Assembly (NCBI GenBank): GCA_051453625.1
Contig: JBOZIK010000001.1
Coordinates: 82,195,379-82,259,378, forward strand
Direction of reading: 5' to 3'
Source of the DNA: Welwitschia mirabilis
Taxonomy: Eukaryota > Gnetophyta > Gnetopsida > Welwitschiales
DNA: 64,000 bases
Shown here: positions 47,985-61,129 of the stretch, piece after piece
Layout: each line of letters begins with the position of its first letter
Position numbering within the stretch: the stretch's first letter is position 1
Notes under the pieces: generated by a model
The model's database searches: none
What the model saw: only the letters and a program-made list of their open reading frames with translations
What the model was told of the DNA's origin: nothing
Made by a program: the position numbers and the translations under genes

Positions 47985-50300
47985 AATAGTTGTATGATGA
48001 AGTGAGTACCCTCGTACAAGGATAATAAACCCCATACAACTTGTTTTATCTAAAGAGAAAGATAGTGCTAGTAGGTAGTTTTCCTATAAAATGGAAACAA
48101 CTCCCTTTTCATATATTTTGGCAAAGTGAGCATGATGAGCACTCTAGTTGTTGTTGTTATAGACAATACACTGATTTCACCTTATGTAGTACCAACTAGT
48201 ATGAAGGTTGATGATACTTGGTTTTTCATCACATCATATATCTACTTTTCTCTTCTTTAACTACTACTTTGTTCTATTCTACTACTTCATTTTAATGTTT
48301 TCAAGTTATTACTTACTATAAAAGGTTCATGTTACCAAGATCATCAAAGGGCATTGGTTCAAGTAATTCATTAAGTAACTATGTTATGGCATTTGGTCAA
48401 CATCCACTAATCCACCCATCAACTCAAGCTTTACTTAAGCTCATAGGATTTTATAGGTTTATTATATGAGTATAGTCACTCATTTTTCTACTCCTCAAAT
48501 TCTTCACTTAGTGAATGTTCATGCTCTTACATTACGATGAATGAAGCTTAAGTAGTCTTACTAGTCTGGCCTCTCTAGACAAACGTCGCACACTAGTTAC
48601 ATCTATTCATGTGTAGATGTGGTGATGTGATTATGCATTACTAGATTCCTGATTTTTTTTATATGAGGATACCCACTCTCAATGGGACTCAGATAACCCA
48701 CCAACCCCCTACATATGATATAGGAGGTATATGTGTAATAGTTATTATTATTTAATGTGGTTCCAAGTGGATTATGAGGCATTGAGTAATGCTCCTTCCT
48801 CCTCCTACTATAGTGCAATCATGTGAGTTGTAGCATGTGTTGAGTGATTATTGTCATTATGGCTCAATATAGAAGGCATACCTATATGCATTTGATAACC
48901 ACATTCCATTGTTTTTGCACCAATCCACATTCCACTTTTTTCATACTAACTTACTAGAATTATAATACCTCTAATGAGATCATCAAGGCTAGTATTTTTT
49001 AAGCCTACAAAATCACCCACAACACTAGATTAAAGACACCTAAGAGAGCATCTAGCCATAGGCTACTACAACCATCAACCATACTAGTAGAACCCAACTA
49101 ATGAGAAAGCGCTATGCAACAGACTACTTTAGCACATAAGTAATAATAGTGATCTATCCAAGTATCTCATTTAATGTTATTAGATCATAAGCCAAGGGGT
49201 TTAATATCTAGCTCAATAAGCGATTCCTAGTTTTTGATTAGTCTAGGGTTATATCACTACCTTTCATGCATAACATACGAGATGGAGCCATCATCAATAT
49301 TTATTTAAATTAAAACAATAGCCAAAGGTGCTTGCCTTATAGCTACAATATGTCCCTAGCATGTAGTAGATGTGTTGGTAGGTTATGTAAACTATAAATC
49401 TATGACTAAAGAGAATATACTAAACCTATAATGATTACTAAACTATTAGTTCTAATAGTTAGTATGACTAGATCATTGGTCTCTTGATATTGGAATGGTC
49501 AGCTGTGATGTAGGTAATCCGATGAATTACTATATAATTACCTGACTCAGTAGTTATAATAACTAGTGAATCACCTGAAATAGCTTCATATTCACAGTTG
49601 TATTGAGTAGAATAGCATTGAGTACATAGTCATAGAACAAATAGCTTATTACCTAGTAAGTGATTGGGTAAGTAGTGATAGCACCATAAGTTCAAGTAGA
49701 TGGGAAAATTCAGGGGATTAGGATATTTCAATGTGCTCCATCCTTAGGGCATGGCGTAGTAGGGTAATCATTATCTATTGATCCTATTTTAAAACTATGA
49801 GTAATAACCTCTGGTTAGATACTATTGGCCTTAATCCAGTGATAGTGAAAGACAGGACATAGTCTCCATATGTTAGTTCTCAAATAGGAGTTCTTTATAG
49901 TAGGGCATGTAGTTCATGTAGGAATGTGTATTTCAATAGGGTGTTCACCTTGTAGTATTTTACTATAGCTTATTGTTTTGAGCCATACACTATTATTAAT
50001 TACGCAAGTTTTTAGACATGGCTATAAAGCCATTCTGTAGGTACATCTACCCACTTCTAGGCCTAGGTGTTTCTCATGGTCATTTGAGTAGATCATGGGA
50101 TATGCTAGTACCATTTGAGTGGGCCTATGATATGAAGAAAACCTTCAAGATTGTTGTTCATTTCAATGGTTTGGGCCATGTTTGGTATTATGAAAGGTGG
50201 CATTATTGGCATATTAGATCATTTTAAACTCCTCCCATAGTAATTGGACATCTCTTTGAAGGCTCGTACTATATTCATAATTATTAGAGATGGCCACTAT

Positions 50301-53300
50301 AAAGATGTGACACTTTTAACATAGCTTTATAGGATGAAGTAATAGCAAACTTAAGCTATTCTTTAATAGTAATAAGATTCTTGCTAAGTGTATCAAAGTT
50401 TATTTGTAATAGTTATCTACTAACATGTAGGAACGTAATGAACCTATGTAAGTATGAATCCTTTAAATGGTATCTAAGCAAGTTAATAAAGTGTATGTGA
50501 ATTTAGTCCTATGAATTAATTTTAATAAGTTTTTCTTTAATAGTAATCATGCTGAAATTTTTCTACACTTGTATCTATCATAAACATATGATAACATGCA
50601 AGAGCACTCTAGGGATACAAGAATTACATGACTAAACCCAACTTTTATTAAAAAATCTAGGACTTCCATTGTACTATAATTTCATTGTTACTTTTTCTTT
50701 TTCGTAGGGATAAATTGATATAAAAATTAATAAAGTAATATAACATTATTATAATAAAAAGGTTTAAATAATATTTTAATTTAAAAATGCAAAATGAAAA
50801 AAAATATAAATAAGATTTTGGGAATAAGGCATTACATACAAGTATCAAAATGACTATTTATCTAAGAGTGAAGAGTTCCATTTAATAATATATTACAAAG
50901 TTTTAAATAAGTATTAGGGATGTCAAGTTCAATAAATATTGAACCATGATGATATTATCTCATTCATCATGTGAGTATTAATGATATTCTCTAGTTACTC
51001 TAGTTTGTTATAGTCATTCATAAGCATGAAAGATAGAAAATGCATCCCAAGAATTATTAGACAAAATCATACTATAATACTAGAATATGAATAAAAAGTC
51101 TTACTCAAATGTATTAATATTTAATAAAATGTAGATTCAGCATCAATGATTAATGTATGTAATAAATGACAAAGTGAAATAAAGAAATTAAACTACAATA
51201 TTCATTATGAAAAACTAGAATAATGCATTACATTAAAGAAGGAAAAACCAAGATTAAACACGAAACATCATTCTACACTTAAGGGTAGCCCATTCCCAAA
51301 AGGAGGATCTTGGAAATACATAATAGAAGGCTTATTTACTCTAATGATAAATACTCTCAAATAGCAAAAGATGAATATAAAGTAAGATTCTTTAGCCTTT
51401 TTATAGACATGGCTATAGTTGAGGTGGCTGAGGTTTTTGTTTTGTAGTGGTTGTTGGGGTAATTGGAGTTTTTTTCCATTCTTTAGAAGAAGTTAATAGC
51501 AAGTATTGGTATAGCAACTAATTGGATCCATAACAAAAAATAGAACATCTCCACATGGTAAATTCAAATAGTGAATTTGTAAGTAATTATCCTCAAGTAA
51601 CTAACACCCTCCTACACCTAACTAATGATATTGGTGTTTTAAGTTAGATCAGGTCCACCTTGTGGCTTATGCTCTAAAGTATGACTTAATATCTAAAGAT
51701 GTCATTATAAAATACATAACAGTAAGTATGAAATTTACTAGGATAGAAGACATGTTTTTATGCTTATAATAGTTAAATTAATATCTTTACTTATAATAAA
51801 CTAGTTTAAAGTACTTAAAATAAATGACAACTTTTAACTCTAATACACTACCCAATTAAACTTTTATCAACCCCTTAGTAAACTAACATGAAAAGTTTTA
51901 ACTGATATTCAAGTATGATTTTGAAATGATAAAAACTTAAAATTTAAATCAATTTTTAAAAAGTGAGTCATTAATATTAAATTTTTAAGAGAAAATACAA
52001 ATGTCATTACCCCTAACCAAACTTGACCTCTATCCTCAAAATTTGAAAAGAGAGGGCAAACAATTATAGCGTTTGAAAATACTTTAATGTAAACATTTTG
52101 AAAAAAGACGTTCCATTATATTTATTTTCATTAGAACTACAAATAATGATAAAAATAATGCACAATTATGCTCCCATGTAAAGGTCAAGGACTAACTAAT
52201 GAAACATCTAACAGAAATTAGTCATTCTAATTTTTAGCCAATCTCATCATGTTAGCAGTTTGAAATTGTTTTACTTGGATTAAAACATAAAGTTGAGAGA
52301 TACTTTATAATAAAAACATTTATTCTTCTTAGTGTACTTTCTCATATTAATGGGAATGAGGTGGAAATACAAATTGTAACTATGCATAAAATGAAAAAAA
52401 TGGTAATGAATATGAAAACTCAACCATGCAAACCTATGAATAAAAGAGACTTAGATCTAAGCAAATGCCTTTATTTATTGAAATTTTTGTGTTTTTTAAA
52501 TTTATTAAGTCGATCTTGTTCTCATGCAAATAAGGTATTGATAAAATAAACTCATAAAAATCTAAGAGTAGAAAAGGAATCTTAAGTATAATTGTTAAAA
52601 AAAAATAAAACACAAAATATTTCCAATTTCCACCTTAATTATCTTTTTAAATTTGCCCTTCTACAACCATGAGTATCTTTGTTTCAATAATTTAATCTTA
52701 CTAAGAATCTAGTTTTATGACACTTTTTTCTAATAGAGTTAAGCATGTTGTGTATAAATAATTTTGTACTTGCATTACAGATGAACATCCATAATCCTAA
52801 TGCAGTTGAATGCGTCACAAGTAGATTGTTAGAGATGCATTTTAACTAATAATTCATTGTCCTAATGTAGTTAAGATAAATCCAATAAAACTAATCAAAC
52901 ATATTAACAAATTTTTATTTTTCTTTTGATTCTAATTCTCATTATTTTTTCAATTTTTTAATGCACATATAAGGAGTTATTGACTCATTAGCTTAGTAAA
53001 GAAATAATCTTATCTGTATGAATGGTTGAAACCAAAATGTACTATGTAAAAGTAGAAATCCACCTTTTCATTAATTGAGTTTTTGTAAATTCAAGATCTT
53101 AAGTACATGCAAACATTAATAATATAACATAAAATAAAAATAACTTTATTTTGAAAAACATAAGTGCACCTAGTCTCAACAAAAATTGGGAATGATAAAA
53201 ATATCAATCCTTATTGTGTTAATTTTAAAGGTCATAAACTAAAGATCATTAAGTTTCAAAAATGTAGAAGTGAATGGAAGGGATGGATGATTTGTATGCA

Positions 53301-53707
53301 TAACAAAATTATTTGAAAATGGAATAGATGAAAGAAATAGTTTAAGATAATTATTAAATAGTGATAATGCTTGGGGATTTTTGTTATATAAGCATTCTTA
53401 GGAAATATTTGATTTCTCGTAAACTAATTTAATCAATATAAGTCTAAATGTCTATGAAGTAAATTTAATGTTCACTTAAATATGGAGTTATTCAATAGAG
53501 TATGAGAAAAAATTTTCAAAAACATTAGGACTCATAGAATCAAGATGATGAAAGTGGAAATTAAAGAATGGCATAGGAAGAAAAACGTTTTCATGAAAAG
53601 ACTCTTTATAGGAGGTAAAAACTCAAAAAGAACATGGGAAGTGTATATAGTATAGTCTAAATGTTTAAAATTAAAAGAAGTTCAATGTAAGGCTCTCTTA
53701 TGCTTTT
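50301..53707. other. Unassigned A+T-rich sequence
   Basis: No domain was recognised. By order on the minus strand, RT of the gag-protease relic at 53708-55130 would be expected here, but I found none of its motifs. It is either deleted or too decayed. Confidence 0.45.
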
Positions 53708-55130
53708 CTAATAATTCTTGACAAGAATTAAAAAAACATGTTTTTCATCAAAATGTGGCTCTAAAGTAAAAGAAGAATCATCTCCACAATCAGTAATTAA
53801 ATTTAAACTCAAAAGATGAATTAGAAGAGGAATGTTTACTTCATAAGAAGAAAATTCAAGATTATGGAGTTCATTATGAATCCTATTTAAAACTTTAACT
53901 TCATTAATATTTACTAGTAGTTTAATGGTATTAAGGATATTAAAATGCATATTCATAATTTCAAATAAATTTTTCATAAGACTCTTTCTACAATTAATAA
54001 GAGCATTAAAAGAAGTAATGAATGGTCTTCCTAAGATAATGGGAACTAAATGATGTCTCACTAGTTTCATTTCTAAAACTATGAAGTCTACAAGGAAGTA
54101 GAAATTATTAATTTAAACTATTATGTCTTCTATTATTTAAGTAATGACTTTAGATAGTTATCAACCAATTAGTTATTCTAAAAGCATTCAATCCATTTTT
54201 CTTGCAAGTACAATAACTTAAAATATTAACACTTGATTCAAGATCTAACAACGCTTCTTTAATGTGTTTATCTCTAATGACAATAACTATTGTTAGGTAT
54301 CTAGGATCTTTGTATTTAGAAAGAATTTGATTTTATATGATAGTATTGGTTTGTTATACTAGAAAATTCTTTTTATTAACATTCATCTAACTCTTAATAG
54401 TACACATGTCTTTAAGGAATTTAGCATATGAATGAACTTATTTTATATCTTCTAAAAGAGGAATATTAATATTTACTTCCTTGAAAATTTCTAAATCTTA
54501 AAAATAATTTTTTATTATAGAAATGATAAAGGTTTTATATAAGTTAATATTTATCTTTTAATTTATTTTTTGTTTCCTTATCCTCATTCATTTTTGTGGT
54601 GTTTCTTCCTCTTGTATTTGGTATTGATCTAAATCTTAAATAATTTAATTTTCACTTCTAATATGGATGGATTTCGTCTACTTAATAAGACTATTCTCTA
54701 CTCCTTATACTACCGTAACACCTTTAGATTAGGTTTAGGGTTAGAGGAAGTTTTTCTTATTCTCATTAAATAAGGATGGAAAAAACATGGATCATTAAGT
54801 CATTTAGATGGTGCATGTTTTATTCTATTCTCTAGGTAGTCTACATTTATAACTCCATATACATCTTAGAGATATCATTTAAAGAATTACATAATCAAGG
54901 TTGGTGAGTTTATGATAAGGGATATTAGTTAGATGAAGACATGTAATAATTGAATGAAGAGAAAAATTGATTTCTAAATTAACTAGTTAAAGGTTGTTCA
55001 TTCTTGTTATTGTAATCTTATCTGAATGAAATATTTAGATCATTTCTCCATCTAGGATTGTAAGTAGTCAAAAATGGATTATTTGCTTTTTGGTTTTGCC
55101 AATTGTTGGTTCATAAAATTTTCCTTTTTT
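53708..55130 (-). pseudogene. gag-pol: Ty3/gypsy gag end, spacer and aspartic protease, decayed
   Basis: Left-pointing. The gag end reads NNWQNQKANNPFLTTYNPRW then RNDLNISFR at about 55110-55020, matching SNTYNPGWRNHPNFSW. The spacer reads EIFKEVNINIPLLEDIK and HSYAKFLKDMCTI (54485-54395), matching EVNIPLLDAIK..P.YAKFLKDLCT. The protease reads KYDKPRY-like sequence, then EALLDLESSVNIL (54255-54217) for ALLDLGASVNLL. The catalytic Asp is kept and Gly is replaced by Glu (GGA to GAA). Then come FYFLVDFIVLEMK and LVPIILGRPFITSFNALINC, in an open frame 54070-53708 that ends near SFTLEPHF, the start of RT. Only about six in-frame stops interrupt it, so it is among the better preserved coding relics here. 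Confidence 0.92.
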
Positions 55131-55277
55131 TAATTACAACATTGAATGGTAAAAAATAATTACCATTTTAAGGTTCAAAACACTAGTTTTATAATATTTT
55201 TGTTCTTTTAATTATAACATTGAATGATAAAAAATCATCATAATTCTAAGGTTCACAATGCTAGTTTCATAAGTTAG
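55122..55277. repeat. Two-copy tandem repeat, 78-bp period
   Basis: ACATTGAATGGTAAAAAATA near 55138 recurs as ACATTGAATGATAAAAAATC near 55216, with matching AAGGTTCA and CTAGTTT tracts. It lies at the upstream edge of the gag relic, and 78 is 26 codons. Confidence 0.8.
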
Positions 55278-57659
55278 ATCCTAAAGTACAAATAACTTTT
55301 CTAATAGCTTAACAGAACTAATGACTAACAAGTATCAGTTTTTATATTATTATATTCAAGCTATATTAAATAATAATTTATAATAATTCAAATAACTTAT
55401 TCAACTTGAGGTAATAATAATATGGTCTTAAACTATAGAACCTTCATGGAGAAAATCATTTTAATATATCATGAAATCCATTTAATTGAAATTTTATTAG
55501 ATTTTTTAGTCTTAACACTTAGGATAATAAAAATTTTAATTTGCTTAATAAACCTAACTATAGTATGAATTATAAAACCCATGAAAACTAAAATAGCAAA
55601 TAAGTTGATTAACATAATTATAGTTTAAAAACTTATTTACAAAAACTTACATATTTTCAATAATAAAAGTCTTATCAATAAGACTAATGTCCAAAAATTT
55701 GCATAAACATTATGTTAAATTATTAAAAAATTTGTTAGATTATGTCCTTTATACTAACCATGCTTAAAAAATCATATCCTTTCTTTCTATCCTATTACAT
55801 TGCATATTCATAGTAGGAAAAATTAGTTATAAAACTATTTAGGAGTTACATATTCAACTATAGGTATAATAGTCTAGGGCTATCTAATATAAAATAAATA
55901 AAAAAAACTGCTGAGTTAGTTTATAAAAATTAACTAATACTTCTAAAATTATTAACATTAATTTATTGCAACTCCTCCAAATTCTACTTGTTTTAATTTA
56001 ATAGCCTTGTTAAATGAGGTAGTAACCTCCTTAATTGCATCCCGTATGTTTTTTAAATCTTTGAAAATTAAGGCACTTATATCAATAATTTAAGCTTCTA
56101 TGTCAATAACTAAAGAATATAGATTAAAATGGTATTTTAAAGCTTCTAATAATTGATTAAAATTCATAATAACCTCATTTCTAAGACTATTTAGCAATCA
56201 TTAATTCATTAACCTCCTTAAATAAGGAGATTATTCTTTTGACATGGTCCTTTAAAATTTCCACCATGACTGTCTTGAGAGCTAATAGAGGAATTTATAA
56301 TACAGATTTATTCCTTTTAATAATTTATCCTATAATAGATAATTATAAACTAATATCTATTAAGTAGAAACAAGTATGATTGAATAATAAAATAAGATGT
56401 AAATGCAACTATGACTAATTACTTAATCAAGAGTTGTGTATGAGATTTTAAAAGTCTTAATATGCTACTCCTTTTCTTTTATCTTCTTTTGAAGATACTA
56501 TTAATTTTAGTAAGGAGTTGAATTGAATCCTACAAGGATAAGAGTTGCATGTCCTTATGGCTAAGTTGTTTTTCAAGCAAGATTGACTCAATCTTGCTAT
56601 TTTTCACTTGAGAGACTAATTACTTTAAATCTTTTAAAGTGAGAATGATAATATACCTCTAATGTTTATTTTTATTTAAATCATAACTTTATCTTATCAA
56701 TCTTAGCATCCTTTATTTTTATGCTATTCTTTAATGTCATGCGTTCTAAGGAAATGGCACAAAGTTTAGCTCTTTTAGCCTCTAAAATTATGTTTTTTTA
56801 TTCCTTTATTATAGTATCCTCAATTCATTATGTTATTATACATTTGGTAGCATTAAGACCAAATAAAGTATATTCCTTATATAAAGTAAAAGAATTATTA
56901 AGGAATTCTCATGAACCATTGGGTCTTATTTTGTTGTATTTGTATAATATCTTCTTTGAAGTTCCATCTCTTTTACATTTTCTTTAAAAAGTAAGAACAC
57001 TACACTCATTTACAAAATACTTTAATCCTTTATTCAATGTTTTGAGTAATTCCTTATCTAAACTAATAAGAATTAAAGACAAGAAAATTTTGCTAAGACT
57101 ATAATCTATGATGAGGCAGTTTTGACTTTCTCTATAATAGGTGACAATGTTAATTGTCTTATTTTTCTTAGAATAACCAAAAAGTCTAAGTTTAGGTCTT
57201 ATTATTTAAATATAAGTACTAAATAATAATTATGAATTAAAAACCAGAAATCACTATTTGTTAATGTAATAGCTCTAAAATAATTTTCTTAAATCAATGA
57301 ATCTATTCACTGATCAGAATGTATGAAATCAACTTCAAATCTTGTATAGGATTTTCTTACGAGTAATAATTAAATGTATTAAAGACTTCAAGCCCTAAAT
57401 AAGGATTTTAATTTTGATTGAGGATAATTAAGTGGCTCATAAATATTTTTTTTATTTCTTTCTACTTCTAAATTATCTCTACAACTAAAATAGATCTTGT
57501 TGTTGATATCATTATTATGTATCAAATGGATCTTAAAATATTTAATTTGATTGCCTTGATTAAAAAAATGGTTGAAATAGAATAGATATCTATCTTTTTT
57601 TTTTTCATGCTACTAAAAAACTAGTCTCCAATATGAAATTCCTAGGTTAATGTTATAGG
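55278..57659. other. Unassigned A+T-rich sequence
   Basis: No recognisable domain. Open frame 56721-56987 (plus, 88 codons) has hydrophobic stretches but no family signature and no partner. A minus-strand stretch at about 55975-56170 is open for some 60 codons, with a few stops, and looks protein-like (SLVIDIEA, KEVTTSFNKAIKLKQVEFGG) but is unassigned. Confidence 0.4.
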
Positions 57660-57872
57660 TTTCTTAATCATGGTAAACTTGCTGCTGATATATAACCACA
57701 TTCTTCACACTTTTCACATCAAAAATATGGTGTAAAAAATCTAGGAAGCATCTTAAATGGGATTTTAGTCCTAACAATATGAATTGTTGTGAAATTTAAA
57801 TGAAAATAAATGTGACCAAAAAATATGTTATGTTTTATTGCATCTACAATTTCTAGAGGTAATCTAGGCATT
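57660..57872 (-). pseudogene. pol: Probable Ty3/gypsy integrase zinc-finger relic
   Basis: A single minus-strand frame reads KMPRLPLEIVDAIKHNIFFG, then PRFFTPYFx and CEKCEECGYISAASLP. The CEKCEECGYIS block resembles CDKCQRTGNIS, which closes the HHCC zinc finger of Athila-type integrases, and GH about 30 residues before would be part of the His pair. One stop (TGA) sits where Trp or Arg could be. The catalytic core should follow at lower coordinates but is not readable. Moderate evidence only. Confidence 0.4.
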
Positions 57873-57969
57873 TTATTATTAAAAATAAATTAATATAAAT
57901 ATGGGTAAAGGAAATTTATAATGAGCTCATTTATAGGAAAATAAAATAAGTTCAGTATATATACAATAG

Positions 57970-60240
57970 AGAAAATTTTCCAATTTTAAGAAAAATGGTC
58001 TTTAGAAGAAAGTTATAGTCACATACAATCTAGCATATTATTTAATATAGCTGGCCCCCTATAGAGTAACATATGGTTGATTAGGTAAGATTTGAGGCTA
58101 AATTTATATTTTAGCCTTATTTAAATCTTTACTAGACTTCTTGATGGAGCCTATGGTTAAAGTACATATGTGGGATAAAATTGCAATCCATTTTGTATGA
58201 AAAACCATGCATGAATTATCTTATTATCCATGATTACTAGTGAGCTATGTAAATAACAAATCTATGTAAGATCCATTATATATCATTTGGATTACTACTT
58301 TAGATTCTCAAAATGTTTGAATTGCATCTGTAAAAATCTATAATTTTTTAGGAGATCTCCCCTAACAATAATGAAAATTATAAAGTTAACCTTATTTATT
58401 TTTAAAGGAACTAAAACTTCATAGATTTAATAGGTTAAATTTGTAGTTAAATGAAACATAGCTTCAAAAGACAAAGATATTAAATTTCTTTTAGAATCAT
58501 ACTCAACATTTTTAAATACATATTTCAAAAGTCATAATAATAATTAGGGAATTAATGAAAAACTAACAAGTAAATACGTTCTTTAATAATTAAAGTTTTA
58601 AACTCTTCTATGGTCTTAATTCTTTAAGCTTCTTCAAATACTAGAATCAAAAAAGAAGTGGGTTTAGATTCTAAAGAATCTAAATGAGGCAATGGATTCT
58701 TGAAAAAGATTCAAAGAAAAATGCATCATTAAGAGATGGTTATTTATGTTGACATACTCATGATGAGCCTTTGAAAAAAACCTTTAACTAAGAGATAAAG
58801 GAAAATGAGTTTCTTATTCTAGCAAGATTTCATGAAATAAAGAATCATTGAGTAAGATTTGGACTCTATGATTTTAAACTTAAACTTCTTGACTAGAGGG
58901 AGTAGTTTTATCTTAAATTGACTAGATAAAAATAATCTAAATTAATATGGTAAGTTAATCTCATTTAATTAATTTTATTATATTAGTAAGGGTTAAATTA
59001 AATAAAAATATCAAACTTCAAAAGCATGACAGTCATCTTCAAGATCCATGGATGGGATGACCCAAATGAATTATTCAAGTACATTGCGAGTCATGGGAAA
59101 ATCTATGGAGAAAATGGTCATCTTAAGGAAAGCCATGAATCATCATATAGAATTAATGTGGAGGGACAAAATCCTTAAATTGAAGATAGTGGATCACATA
59201 AGATAACATATGGAGTTTAATTTATAACTAAAGTACTATTATCCATAACCTATGAAGAGAAGGACTTAGTTAATTTAATTAATACAATAGCTAATGGGTT
59301 TAAGGCCATTAATAATAGTCAGCATGCTAAGTGCCATGAACCAAAAGTCATAAAAATGTAAACCTAATTTACTTTATAACTTATAAAAATAGTAAGAAGA
59401 GGTAAGTGAAAAAGATAAAGTCATTCATAAACTACTCTACTGATAATGGTGTAAGCCATGAAGAAAGGAATTAGTTTTTAGACTTGATATATAAATGTTA
59501 AACTAATGTGATACATAGCATATCTAAGATTATGGATGATAATTAATATACTAAATGCCTTGATCCATGAATCAGTAAAATTTGGTCATGCTTTACTAAG
59601 TAATTTCATAACAAATAATAAATAATGGTATATGAAAATAAGAACTTGCATAGGATTATTATATTCAAGTGTCACACACTACGAGATGTGAAATTATAGG
59701 CCCTCTTTTTTAAATTAAAATATTTATAATGCTAATATGAAAGAATGGTGACTAGTGGGGATAAGAGTATTAATGGGGATCAATATTAAAATGCCATGAT
59801 TCATAAGTCATGAAAAGGTAAGGATAGGTTATTTTAAAGAAACATTAGCATTAATGTATGACTAATTAAATATAGTGACAGACAACGGGTCCAAAAAAAC
59901 TAACTCTTATAAGATCTTAATAGACATAAACTTGTGGGCTATGCAAATGGTATGCTTTCACTTTTTAAATTCTAATGACTCAAATTGAAGGGATGTATTG
60001 TAAATAACTAAGATCAAAAATAAAAACTCCCTTGAATTTCTAAATAAATTTGTAGAATCAAAATTAGAGATAAAAGGGTAAGCTAATTTCTATGAAGTAT
60101 AACTAAAAAGTAAAGATATTTTCTATGGGAAACGTTATGGGCTACAAAATCAAAATGGTTCTATGTTACTTCTAATACAAAATAAAATGACATAATATAA
60201 TCCTTATTAAAAAATAAGTGTATTTCTAAATGTGATAACA
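57970..60240. repeat. Repeat C, copy 2
   Basis: Direct partner of 2850-5150 in the same orientation, 55 kb away. Examples are TAAGTTAATCTCATTTAATTAA (58951 and 3860) and CATTAGCATTAATGTATGA (59841 and 4750). It carries the same seven CCATGA-type landmarks (59249, 59333, 59455, 59557, 59671, 59793, 59931) with nearly the same spacings as copy 1. The minus strand begins TGTTATCACATTTAG at 60240. Confidence 0.75.
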
Positions 60241-61129
60241 TTTTAATCCCCTTAAAAATAAAAACAAAATAATAATAGATGCAATGAGCATGGAATGAAT
60301 AAAAGAAGATAGAAAGACAAATATTGAATTTAAGAAATATCTTAAATGTTATCTTAAATGTGGTTCCAAATAAAATTGCTCATACATATGAGAGGATCAT
60401 GTATCTCAAATCTCTTTTTATGAATAACATTTATAGTTTCTGCCAAAAGAAAGTAAGATAACTCATCCATGCAAACATTCATAAAAGAAGCTAAAAGTTT
60501 TCTTACTTACTTAGCATGTACATTATTCATTCCTTTCACTTTATTATTATTTAACTCTTAAGTAGGTTCTAATATGCCATCCAAATGAGGAGAAGATAAA
60601 TGATTGATTAATAAGAGTGGATTAATCAAATGGCCAAATTCATTTACCTAGCAAATAGCATTGCATGGATCTATTGCTAAACTAGTCATAGTACCTAACA
60701 TTTAATTAAGCTTATTATAAAGTGGGTTTGTTGAGTGTCCTCTAAAATGGAAATAGACCTCCATAAACTACCTGAAATTGTAAATGCAATAAGCTCTTTG
60801 AAAGGATAAAACCATGCTAGGAACAAGCTAAGTATGTATTTTTACATCCATCTTAACTTTTTCATAAGGTTATTGAAATTCTAAATGAAGAAAAAATTGT
60901 TTCCTTGCTATATCTATAATACTTAGGTAATAAGAAAATTAACAATTAATGAAGTTCTAATTAAAATAATAGTGTATTTTATTTACAATTTATACCAAGT
61001 AAAACCTTAGTTTGGACTATAAAAGTATGGTATCAAGTCTATCATATTATAGGATAAGCCTTCACATCCTAGTAAATCTAACAATTGATGTATATTAGGT
61101 TTTATAAATTTATTGATAATATAGGAGTT
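60241..61129. other. Unassigned A+T-rich sequence
   Basis: Nothing recognisable on either strand. Confidence 0.5.

Larger units (their letters stand above)
46600..50300. repeat. G+C-richer repeat-like block of unknown class
   Basis: Visibly richer in G and C than everything around it (about 40% by eye in parts) and dense in CTAG, ACTAG and TAGTA. Those words are what CCGG-like or other CpG-rich sequence becomes when both C's of a CpG are converted to TpA. It includes short tandem duplications (46-bp and 41-bp periods) and a 24-N gap. The longest frame (50018-50227, plus, 69 codons) is not recognisable. It may be the LTR or untranslated part of a once G+C-rich retroelement. Confidence 0.45.

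Noticed and set aside
48603-48818. 71-codon open frame, minus strand, in the G+C-richer block
   Set aside because: No family signature and no supporting partner; longer frames are expected there because of the higher G+C.
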